Positions 43,209-50,412 of a DNA stretch of 56,279 nucleotides are shown here, one piece after another. How positions within the stretch are numbered: position 1 is the first letter of the stretch; every line of letters begins with the position of its first letter. The translations under genes were made by a program, and so were the position numbers. The notes below the pieces were generated by a model. It worked only from the letters and a program-made list of their open reading frames with translations. It did not search any database and was not told where the DNA came from. The stretch lies in contig JAAETH010000467.1 of the NCBI GenBank assembly GCA_024228575.1, positions 1-56,279 of the forward strand, given 5' to 3'. The DNA comes from Actinomycetes bacterium. Its GTDB lineage: Bacteria; Actinomycetota; Acidimicrobiia; Acidimicrobiales; Poriferisodalaceae.

Positions 43209-44066
43209 TCAGGTTCGGGCTGCGATCACATCGTGGACCGCCAGGACCAGGCGGGCATTGTCGACGTGCAGGTTCTCGATCATGCGGCCGTCGACCGTGC
43301 ACACACCACGGCCCTCGGCCTGGGCCTCGGTGAACGCCTCGATGACGCGACGGGCATAGCCGACATCGTCCGCGGTCGGCGACCACACCCGGTTGCACGG
43401 TTCGAGCTGGGCGGGATGGATGAGGGTCTTGCCGTCGAAACCCATCTGCCATCCCTGAACACACTCGTCCTCGAATCCAACTGCGTCCTTGACATCGTTG
43501 AACACACCGTCGAGTGCGCTGATGCCATGACGGCGGGCTGCCAGTAGTGCGGAGGCAAGGTGGGGGACCAGAGGGACCCGTCCCGGTATCAGCTGGGCTC
43601 GCAGCTCCTTGGCCATGTCGTTGGTGCCCATCACAAAACAATCGACCCGGGGGTGGGCCGCGATCTCATCCGCGTTGACGATGCCGTCCGGTGTTTCGAT
43701 CATCGCCCAGACCTTGACGTTGCTCGACGCCGCAGCGCGGTCCATCACCGCGGTGATCTCGTCGACGTGTGCGGCCGAGGCCACTTTCGGGATGACGATG
43801 GCTGAGGGTCCGGCTGCACTGGCAGCTGCGACGTCGTCGGTTCCCCACGGAGTGTCGAGACCATTGCACCGAATGGTCAGCTCGCGGTGGCCGTAGGAGC
43901 CCGAGCGAACAGCTGCGACCGCCTGCTCGCGTGCTATCGGCTTCGAATCGGGGGCGACTGCATCTTCGAGATCGAAGATGAGGGCGTCGGCATCGAGTCC
44001 GGCGGCCTTCTCGAGAGCTCGCGAGTTGGCTGCCGGCATGTACAGAACGGAACGTCGGACCTTCAT
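43209..44066 (-). CDS. CitE/HpcH-HpaI aldolase family protein (malyl-CoA thioesterase/lyase-like)
   Basis: A 285-residue CitE-like TIM barrel. Motifs: RRSVLYMPAANSRALEKA, the acidic FDLEDAVAPDSK (metal/CoA site), the catalytic Arg-containing RCNGLDTPWGTDD, IVIPKVASAAHV, MIETPDGIVNADEI with the metal Glu, and GFDGKTLIHPAQL. Family members cleave citryl-CoA, malyl-CoA, citramalyl-CoA or hydrolyse malyl-CoA. It follows a closely related malyl-CoA lyase-like gene by 39 bases on the same strand, an arrangement like the mcl1/mcl2 pair of the ethylmalonyl-CoA pathway, where the second gene is a (3S)-malyl-CoA thioesterase. Which activity it has is inferred, not shown. Confidence 0.85.
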   Translation of the reverse strand: MKVRRSVLYMPAANSRALEKAAGLDADALIFDLEDAVAPDSKPIAREQAVAAVRSGSYGHRELTIRCNGLDTPWGTDDVAAASAAGPSAIVIPKVASAAHVDEITAVMDRAAASSNVKVWAMIETPDGIVNADEIAAHPRVDCFVMGTNDMAKELRAQLIPGRVPLVPHLASALLAARRHGISALDGVFNDVKDAVGFEDECVQGWQMGFDGKTLIHPAQLEPCNRVWSPTADDVGYARRVIEAFTEAQAEGRGVCTVDGRMIENLHVDNARLVLAVHDVIAART

Positions 44067-44105
44067 GGGTGACTCTTCCTCGTCGTTGTGTGAGGGGCGG
44101 ATTGA

Positions 44106-45158
44106 TCAGGCGGTGAAGCCGTAGAGGGCGGCGAGCTCGGGGTCTCGCTCAGACAGCTGGCGGGCCAGGCCCATGACGACGTGGCACTGCTTGACCGACG
44201 CATCGTCCTCCATCTTGCCGTCGAGCATGAGGGCGCCCGTGCCGTCACCCATCGCCTCGATGACCCTCCGGGCGTGTTCGACCTCGGCCAGGTCCGGTGA
44301 GAAGACCCGCTTGGCGATGTCGATCTGGCTCGGGTGAAGGCTCCAGGCCCCAACGCAGCCGAGCAGGTATGCGTTGCGGAACTGATCCTCGCACGCAACG
44401 CCGTCGGCGATGTCGCCGAAAGGGCCGTAGAACGCCAAGATGCCGTGGGCGACACACGCATCGACCATACGAGCGAGCGTGTAGTGCCATAGGTCCTGTT
44501 GTGCCGTGAGGCGAGGAGCGTCGGCATCTTCTCCGGGATCGGCCCTGACGAGATATCCCGGGTGGCCACCACCGACTCTGGTGGTCTTCATGCGCCGGTT
44601 CGCCGCGAGGTCGGCTGGGCCGAGCGACAGTCCCTGCATCCGGGGGGAAGCACCACAGATCTCTTCGACATTTGCGACGCCGCGAGCCGTCTCGAGAATG
44701 GCGTGAATACCGATCGGACGATCGAGTCCGGCCCGTGCTTCGAGCTGGGCGACAAGGCGATCGACGTAGTGAATGTCTTCGGGACCCTCGACCTTTGGAA
44801 CCATGATGACGTCGATGCCACCTTCGGCCTCGACCACCGCCGCGACCATGTCGTCGAGGCACCACGGCGAGTCGAGACTGTTGACGCGGGTCCAGAGCTG
44901 GGTTTCGCCCTTGTCGAGGGTGCGCGCCACATGGACCATGCCGGCCCTGGCGGCTTCCTTGTCGCCGGCGGGCACACCATCCTCGAGGTTCGCCAGCAAT
45001 ATGTCGACCTTTGGTGCGAGATCTGGGAGTTTGGAGACCACCTTCTCGTTTGATGCCGGGAAGAAGTGGATCATCCTCGAGGGGCGGACGGGAACCTCGC
45101 GAAGCGGCTCGGGAGCACCTAGGGCGAGTGGGAGGAAGAAGTCCTTCGGGGGGCGCAT
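44106..45158 (-). CDS. L-malyl-CoA/beta-methylmalyl-CoA lyase-like protein
   Basis: A 350-residue CitE superfamily lyase that is strikingly like Mcl of Chloroflexus and proteobacteria: [121 protein letters not shown], and [19 protein letters not shown]. Mcl splits malyl-CoA to glyoxylate and acetyl-CoA, or methylmalyl-CoA to glyoxylate and propionyl-CoA. The metal-binding Glu and Asp and the catalytic Arg lie in the intact motifs above. It suggests an ethylmalonyl-CoA or partial 3-hydroxypropionate-type pathway; the missing partners are not in this window. Confidence 0.88.
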   Translation of the reverse strand: MRPPKDFFLPLALGAPEPLREVPVRPSRMIHFFPASNEKVVSKLPDLAPKVDILLANLEDGVPAGDKEAARAGMVHVARTLDKGETQLWTRVNSLDSPWCLDDMVAAVVEAEGGIDVIMVPKVEGPEDIHYVDRLVAQLEARAGLDRPIGIHAILETARGVANVEEICGASPRMQGLSLGPADLAANRRMKTTRVGGGHPGYLVRADPGEDADAPRLTAQQDLWHYTLARMVDACVAHGILAFYGPFGDIADGVACEDQFRNAYLLGCVGAWSLHPSQIDIAKRVFSPDLAEVEHARRVIEAMGDGTGALMLDGKMEDDASVKQCHVVMGLARQLSERDPELAALYGFTA

Positions 45159-45215
45159 GGCACTTCCTTCTTTGGGGATCGTTGGAGTGGGGCAATGGTT
45201 GGCCCAGAGACGGGC

Positions 45216-45228
45216 AACCTGTCAGGTT
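45216..45228. promoter_or_regulatory. Perfect 13-bp palindrome upstream of the malyl-CoA lyase gene
   Basis: AACCTGTCAGGTT is perfectly symmetric around one T. It lies in the 136-base gap upstream of the malyl-CoA lyase start (45158) and downstream of the PAP2 gene stop (45295). The size and position suit a TetR- or GntR-type repressor operator; no regulator gene is adjacent. Confidence 0.4.
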
Positions 45229-45294
45229 AGAACCCCAGGACGGGCCGGAGCCACCCGATGATTCCCCACTCGAGACGCATACAAGGGCGCCGAC

Positions 45295-46131
45295 TCAGCG
45301 AGCTATTCGTGTGGCCCGTTCGCGCCACACGATCAGACCCAGTGCCGACAGCGAGATCGCTACCCCGAGCACAACGTCGACGAGGTAGTGGTTGCCTGTG
45401 ATGACGACGACCGCAGCCATCAGAACCGCTGGAAGAACCAACAATACCTTGGCCAGATGACTCCGCAGAAGGGGGAACAAGAGCACCGCACTGAGCGCCA
45501 TCCAACCGACGTGGAAACTCGGCAAGGCCGCGTTCTCGTTGATGAGCCAGCTGGGGTGCGCGATGTAGTTGTGCCTGGCCGCCTCGTTGACCGTGTCGAC
45601 ATATCCCGACAGGAACCGCGGCGGGGCGACAGGAAACATCGCGAAGACCACAAGACCGACGAGGCCGGACGCGAACAGGGCGTTGCGGTAGCGCCGGAAG
45701 AGTGCCCTGTGGCTGAGCCATGTGTACAAGAGGGTGGCGATGATGACGGGCCAGTAGGCAAACGAGTAGATCCAGTTTGCGACCGAGACCACCCACTCGT
45801 AGTCGAGTGCCACCTGCTGGATGTCGGCCTCCCACTCGAACCCGAGAGCACGCTCGAATTCGAGCAGTCGGCCCGCATTGCGTGCGGCCGAGGTGGCAGA
45901 TCCTGCTGTGACGGCACGAACGCCGAGATAGGCCCCGAGGCCGCCGACCAGGACGAGGACATTGCGAACGATGGTGGTGATCGACCGGCCGTTGGAGGCC
46001 GCGGCCTCTTCGACCGGATCGATGGCGTCGGGTTGTGCTGCATCGACCGCGATGTCGGGCTGATCGGCCTCGATGTCGAACGCGCGCGAACGCAGCGTGC
46101 CTTCGTGGTTTGGTTCGATCGACCAGGCCAT
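45295..46131 (-). CDS. PAP2 superfamily membrane protein (inositolphosphotransferase-like)
   Basis: A 278-residue integral membrane protein. An acidic cytoplasmic N-terminus (about 1-45) is followed by six or so membrane segments. The PAP2 motifs are PSFHVGW (His at about 190) and GNHYLVDVVLG (His at about 233), giving the two catalytic His. The order and spacing resemble the PAP2_3/AUR1-type family, which handles inositol phospholipids in actinobacteria. A phosphatase or phosphotransferase acting on a lipid phosphate is likely; the substrate is unknown. It is 37 bases downstream of the selenoprotein-like gene on the same strand and may be cotranscribed. Confidence 0.85.
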   Translation of the reverse strand: MAWSIEPNHEGTLRSRAFDIEADQPDIAVDAAQPDAIDPVEEAAASNGRSITTIVRNVLVLVGGLGAYLGVRAVTAGSATSAARNAGRLLEFERALGFEWEADIQQVALDYEWVVSVANWIYSFAYWPVIIATLLYTWLSHRALFRRYRNALFASGLVGLVVFAMFPVAPPRFLSGYVDTVNEAARHNYIAHPSWLINENAALPSFHVGWMALSAVLLFPLLRSHLAKVLLVLPAVLMAAVVVITGNHYLVDVVLGVAISLSALGLIVWRERATRIAR

Positions 46132-46168
46132 GACAGTTGCGGCCCCTCCTGGTGCGGATTTGGTTTGA

Positions 46169-46780
46169 TCAGGGTCGAGGTCCGAAGTCGGGCCGTTCGG
46201 TGCGAGTTCGCTTCAGCTCCCAGAATCCGGGGACGGTGCTGATCATAATCAGACCATCCCACAGATCGAGGGATGATTGGGTGTCGGGTACGCGGGTTAT
46301 GACGGGCCCGAAATAGCCAACGCGCTCGCCGAGCGAGTTGTCGAAGGTGATGATCGGTGTGCCGATGTCGTCGCCCGCGAGGGCGAGCCCCTCGTTCATC
46401 GCGTCCTCGATGACGGGATCCCACGTCGCGGCGTCGTCCATCGCCGAGGCGTAGGCCACGTCGAGCCCTGCTGCCTCGAGAAGATCCTCCGTTGTCAGAT
46501 CGTCGCGTCGGCCATCGTGGTGGATCTGGCGGCCACACTCCCAATAGAACGCCTGGGCCGCCTCGTTTCCTTCCGCAGCCTTGATGGCCTCGAACACCCG
46601 CAGCAGCTGGTGTGTCTTGTAGACAGGCGAGTCGGTGTCGTCGATCTCGTTCTTGAAGTAGAGGCTGATCGACTTCCAGTTGATCTCGAGCTCGCGCTCG
46701 GGAGCAACTTCATCGACGACCCAACGGGCCGTCACCCAGCACCACGGTCATATCGGATCGATGTAGAAGTCGACCTGCAT
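46169..46780 (-). CDS. Probable selenoprotein: DsbA/Rv2466c-like oxidoreductase with UPWC active site
   Basis: A 203-residue thioredoxin-fold protein of the DsbA/mycothiol-dependent nitroreductase (Rv2466c) family. Conventional calling starts it at GTG 46735 and loses the active site. Reading upstream in frame gives MQVDFYIDPI, a TGA (46748-46750), then PWCWVTARWVVDEV. This aligns with FWFDPLCPWCWITSRW of Rv2466c, so the TGA falls exactly on the first Cys of C-P-W-C; residue 11 would be selenocysteine and Cys14 the resolving Cys. The C-terminus keeps IGTPIITFD, GYFGPVI and FWELKRTRTERP. Weak AAAGG precedes the ATG at 46780. A hairpin at 46716-46732 fits a bacterial SECIS. The alternative is a nonsense mutation in a Cys codon; a sequencing error is also possible. 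Confidence 0.85.
46716..46732 (-). promoter_or_regulatory. Candidate bacterial SECIS hairpin
   Basis: On the minus-strand mRNA, ACGGCCC and GGGTCGT pair (7 bp with one G-U) around loop GTT, starting 15 bases after the in-frame UGA. The loop is 22 bases from the UGA and its first base is G. This meets the usual bSECIS description: loop 16-37 bases downstream of UGA, with a G in the first two loop positions. Confidence 0.6.
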
Positions 46781-46936
46781 GGAGCTTCGAACCTTTCACC
46801 CCGAGAAACACTTCCACCGGCGGCGAAAGCCCGCTCGAACTCTACCGAACGAGGAGCACTATTCAGCGTCGCGCCGGAACGCTGTTCCACCGGCATCAAC
46901 TGAGCCCGAGGCAGCACGATTTGACACACTGGGTAC

Positions 46937-47458
46937 ATGCAACCGCTGATCGACCGGCCCTTCACGAGTCGCTGGTCGCGAGCCAAGCCTTGGATGTTGC
47001 CTGTCGTGTTGTCGCTTGTTGTCCTGGCCGCGATTTTTGTGGGTGTGACCTTCGTCGTGTTCGACATGGTCACGGTGCCAGACGACGCAAACCGCGAGAA
47101 GATCTCCAAGGGTGACCACATCATGGTCAACACTCGCTCGACTGTCGATCTGGGCGAGCTGATCGTTTTCGAACGTCCTGGGGCCGACACGATCTCGATC
47201 GGTAGGGTCGTTGCTGCAGGTGCAGACCTGGTTCAGGTCGGTGAGGGTGGGCTGTTGTTGAACGGTGTTCCGGTTGCAGAGCCCTACCTTCTGGGCGACG
47301 ACCCCGGTCCGCCGATCGACCCGTTCAGCGTCCCGGATGGCTCCGTGTTCGTCCTCGCCGACGACCGGCGTCATCAGGCGATCGAGACGATGGGCCTCGT
47401 GCCTCTCGACCTCGTCGTCGGGACGGTGTCGTTTCGGTTCTGGCCCCTGGGTGGCTGA
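46937..47458 (+). CDS. Signal peptidase I homologue lacking the catalytic Ser and Lys (pseudo-peptidase)
   Basis: A 173-residue S26 signal peptidase-like protein with one N-terminal membrane helix (about 21-44) and an external beta domain. In LepB, box B is PSGSM-x-PTL-x-x-GD. Here the aligned positions from Pro to Gly-Asp keep the same spacing (VPDDANREKISKGD), but the catalytic Ser is Ala. In box D the general-base Lys of K-R is Gly (ISIGRVV). Box E GDNR reads ADDR. Other LepB features remain: GELIVFERP, LLLNGVPVAEPYL, VPDGSVFVLADDR, FRFWPLG. So it is probably a catalytically dead signal peptidase with a binding or regulatory role (inference). It is divergent from the selenoprotein gene. 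Confidence 0.82.
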   Translation: MQPLIDRPFTSRWSRAKPWMLPVVLSLVVLAAIFVGVTFVVFDMVTVPDDANREKISKGDHIMVNTRSTVDLGELIVFERPGADTISIGRVVAAGADLVQVGEGGLLLNGVPVAEPYLLGDDPGPPIDPFSVPDGSVFVLADDRRHQAIETMGLVPLDLVVGTVSFRFWPLGG

Positions 47459-47480
47459 CCCCACAATTCTCAGCAGCACC

Positions 47481-49160
47481 TCAGCTGGAGCACGAGAGTG
47501 TGGAGCAGCCAGCCCTTGTGCGGGCCCACTCGGGTCGCTTGGAGGCGTACTCGTCCATGCCGGGCTGCTCGTCATAGGGGTGTCGTACCAGCTCGAGAAG
47601 CCGCTCCACCTCGCTGAAATCGCCCTCGTGCGCCTTGTCGATCGCCACCTGTGCAAGGTGGTTGCGTAGCACGAACTTCGGGTTCGAGGCGTTCATCGAG
47701 GCCCTTCGTTCTGCTGGCTCTCGACCCGTCGATGACACCCGTTCGTGCCAGAGCTCAATCCAAGAGACGGTCGCTTCGACATCGTCGCGCGACCACTCCT
47801 CTGGCCGATAGATCGCAGGCCCCATGACGTCGGCAATGGCTCGGGACTCGCCGATCGCAGCGTCGAGAGCGGCACTGCCAAGGGCGCGGAAGAAGATCGT
47901 CATGTCGGTCTCGACGCGCTGCAGCAAGGAGAAGCAGGTGTCGGCCAGCTCGGCGTCGCCGGGGAGCTCCTCGCCCAGACCGAGCTTGGCTTGGACGGCC
48001 GATCGCCAATGTGATTGGTAGACGTCGACATATCCGTCGAGAGCGGCGGTGACACGCTCGACATCGTCGACGAGTGGGAAGATCGCGTTGGCGAACTGCA
48101 TCAGATTCCAATGGGCGACCTGGGGTTGCTGGGCGAAGCGATAGCGCCTGTGCGAGAAGTCGGTCGTGTTCGGTGTCCAGTTCGGATCGAAGTCGTCGAT
48201 CCAACCGTATGGCCCATAGTCGATGGTCTCGCCGAGAATCGACATGTTGTCGGTGTTCATGACGCCATGAACAAAACCGACACGCATCCACTCGGCCATC
48301 AGCCGTGCCGTGCGGTCGCGGACCTCGACGAACCAGGCGAGGTACTGATCCGGACCGATCTGGGCGGGAGAGGCCGAACCCGACCCGTCGAGCAGGTGGG
48401 GAAAGTGCTGTGTGATGGTGTGGACGGCGATCTTGCGAAGCAGTCCGACGTCGTGGCGCGACGCGGGCAACTCGAAGCTTCCGAACCGCACGAATGTGGG
48501 GGAGACACGACACACGATGGCGCCTGGCTCCATCTGCACATTCCCGTCGTAGAACATGTCGCGAGCCACATACTCGCCGGTGGTGACGAGGCTCAGTGCT
48601 CTGGTCGTCGGGATTCGGAGATGGTGCATCGCTTCACTGCACAAGAACTCGCGAATCGACGAGCGCAGCACGGCGAGCCCGTCCGCGGTTCGGCTGTATG
48701 GGGTCGGACCGGCACCCTTCAGCTGAAGCATCTGGGTGCCCGCGAGGTGCGTCGAGACCTCGCCAAGGGAAATGGCTCTCCCGTCGCCCAGCTGGCCGGC
48801 CCAGTTGCCGAACTGGTGGCCGGCGTAGGCCATGGCGAAGGGTTCACTGCCCTCGAGAACGTGGTTGCCGGCCATGACCTCGACGAACAACGGGTCGGAT
48901 GCTGCCTCCGACCCGAGATCGAGCATTTCGGCTACCTCACGGCTGTGAGCCACCAGCCTTGGTTCATCGACCTTGGCTGGAGAAACGAACGAATAGGCAG
49001 CCCCGTGAACCTGTCGGCGGCCGTTGTGTTCGTTCGCGTCGCCGGGAAGCGACTCGGTGAACGGGTTTGTGAACCGCCACCCGGTCACGCTGGAGAGTGG
49101 GTCGGCTTGAACCGGCGCGTCGGAATGGACCGGGTCGCGCGAGTCGCTCGCTTGACTCAT
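47481..49160 (-). CDS. selO: SelO/YdiU family protein adenylyltransferase (pseudokinase fold)
   Basis: A 559-residue SelO-family protein. Family members have a kinase-like fold but transfer AMP from ATP to Ser, Thr or Tyr of proteins, in redox-linked stress responses. Motifs: FAMAYAGHQFGNWAGQLGDGRAISLGE-type block, ATP-binding QLKGAGPTPYSRTADG, SSIREFLCSEAMHHLRIPTTR, GFVHGVMNTDNMSILGETID, and DYGPYGWIDDFDP (metal). The C-terminus is GCSTLSCSS: Cys557 is third from the end, where eukaryotic SelO has selenocysteine; Cys552 can be the partner. The terminal TGA follows normally, so this is the Cys form. ATG 49160 overlaps the stop of the Fic-like gene (ATGA), so synthesis is coupled. Confidence 0.93.
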   Translation of the reverse strand: MSQASDSRDPVHSDAPVQADPLSSVTGWRFTNPFTESLPGDANEHNGRRQVHGAAYSFVSPAKVDEPRLVAHSREVAEMLDLGSEAASDPLFVEVMAGNHVLEGSEPFAMAYAGHQFGNWAGQLGDGRAISLGEVSTHLAGTQMLQLKGAGPTPYSRTADGLAVLRSSIREFLCSEAMHHLRIPTTRALSLVTTGEYVARDMFYDGNVQMEPGAIVCRVSPTFVRFGSFELPASRHDVGLLRKIAVHTITQHFPHLLDGSGSASPAQIGPDQYLAWFVEVRDRTARLMAEWMRVGFVHGVMNTDNMSILGETIDYGPYGWIDDFDPNWTPNTTDFSHRRYRFAQQPQVAHWNLMQFANAIFPLVDDVERVTAALDGYVDVYQSHWRSAVQAKLGLGEELPGDAELADTCFSLLQRVETDMTIFFRALGSAALDAAIGESRAIADVMGPAIYRPEEWSRDDVEATVSWIELWHERVSSTGREPAERRASMNASNPKFVLRNHLAQVAIDKAHEGDFSEVERLLELVRHPYDEQPGMDEYASKRPEWARTRAGCSTLSCSS

Positions 49161-50320
49161 GCGTGCAGGCTAGCGGTGACTCCCCCGTGAGCCGGTCGAC
49201 GGGCCGCGGTGCTCAACACATCGTGGAGTGCGACAACCTCGCCCTTCAGAATCGCCCTGCGCTTGGCCGCTTCATAGTCGGCGGTCAGGTTCCGGGGAAC
49301 GATCATCGGAGTGCCACCCAGGTCGCTCAGCTCCGTGTTCATCAGCAAGAGGGCGACCTCCTCCGTCGCATCGGCGAAGGGGTCGACCAGCAGCACCACG
49401 AACAGAACACCGACAGAACGGGCGAGCGCCTCGGGGATTGTGGCCGTCATCGCGAACCCGGCCCGCAGCATTACCTCGACATCGTCGGCGGCGACGAACT
49501 CGAGGCTCGGAAGCCGGTTGGGGCCACCCCGCCAGGCGCCGGGATCGGTAGCACACACGGTCGTGTGAAGCGCTCGCAACATGTCGATCAGTTCGTCCGC
49601 TGTCGATCCGACGTGGACGTCCGCCCCCGACCAGTCGGGGTCACCTCCGAGACTTCGCACCGCCCCGGCGATCGCCAACACGGCACGATGGTCGGCGGGG
49701 ATCTCGGCGGCGGTGAAGTCGATACCGAAGAGTGCGGCGACATCGGCAGCGTCGACGACATCGTCACCTTGTGCAATCGTCATCGCCTTCTGAGCAATCT
49801 GATCCGCGTCCTCACCCCAGAGCGTGACATTGTCCTTGGCCCACCACTGCATTTCGGTCTGGGTGAGAGTGCGGGGCACACGACCCTTCACCGATCTCGA
49901 GACCTTCATGTTGTCGACGATGGTGCGCGAAGGCGATGACATCTGGAGGCCGTAGACCCACTCGAAGTCGTCATCCATCCTCTCGAGTGGGCGGACCAGC
50001 ACGGTCACCCCGGGCAGGTCGAGGTGCGACTTCCGTTCGTCCGTTGAAACGACAATGATCCCATCGACCACCTCACCCCCACAGCTTGCGGTGCGGTCGA
50101 CGACGACTCCGTCCGGCATCAGGAACCCGACGATCTGCCAGATGTTCCTCTCGACGAGCTCGCCCGCGGGCGTTTCGAGATCGGCGGTGTAGATGTGGCT
50201 GGCCAGGCGGCGGATTCGTCCAGCGTTGACCCCGCGACGCAGCGTCGGTGCCGATGCCACATCGTCGAAGAACACCGTGCCGTACGCCGTCGGCCAGGGG
50301 GAACTGAGTGGTCGAGCCAT
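49157..50320 (-). CDS. AbiEi-like/degenerate Fic protein, catalytic motif lost
   Basis: A 387-residue protein. The N-terminal part resembles AbiEi antitoxins or the winged-helix N-terminus seen in front of actinobacterial Fic domains: NAGRIRRLASHIYTADL, PDGVVVDRTA, SSPSRTIVDNMKVSRSVKG. The C-terminal half follows a Fic fold, ending LLLMNTELSDLGGTPMIVP, then RNLTADYEAAKRRAI. Where Fic enzymes have HPF-x-D-GNGR, the sequence reads DPFADATEE: His to Asp and the G-N-G-R anion loop to A-T-E-E, so AMP transfer is very unlikely. GAGGAG precedes the ATG at 50320. It is translationally coupled to selO (ATGA), suggesting the pseudo-Fic guides or regulates SelO (inference). Confidence 0.8.
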   Translation of the reverse strand: MARPLSSPWPTAYGTVFFDDVASAPTLRRGVNAGRIRRLASHIYTADLETPAGELVERNIWQIVGFLMPDGVVVDRTASCGGEVVDGIIVVSTDERKSHLDLPGVTVLVRPLERMDDDFEWVYGLQMSSPSRTIVDNMKVSRSVKGRVPRTLTQTEMQWWAKDNVTLWGEDADQIAQKAMTIAQGDDVVDAADVAALFGIDFTAAEIPADHRAVLAIAGAVRSLGGDPDWSGADVHVGSTADELIDMLRALHTTVCATDPGAWRGGPNRLPSLEFVAADDVEVMLRAGFAMTATIPEALARSVGVLFVVLLVDPFADATEEVALLLMNTELSDLGGTPMIVPRNLTADYEAAKRRAILKGEVVALHDVLSTAARRPAHGGVTASLHA

Positions 50321-50412
50321 GGGAACTCCTCCTCGGGTTTGTTTCCCTTTCTTCGAGGTATGTCGTCCGTGCAGCACTACGAAACAGCAGTTCTGTTCAG
50401 AAGACCTCGTGC

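Noticed and set aside
46748-46750. In-frame stop suggesting the DsbA-like gene is a pseudogene or starts at GTG 46735
   Set aside because: Upstream sequence keeps family residues in frame, the TGA falls exactly on a catalytic Cys, and a SECIS-like hairpin follows; selenocysteine is the better explanation, though not proven.
47481-47483. Possibility that the SelO TGA encodes selenocysteine
   Set aside because: The conserved position third from the C-terminus is already a Cys (CSS end), so the TGA is the normal stop.
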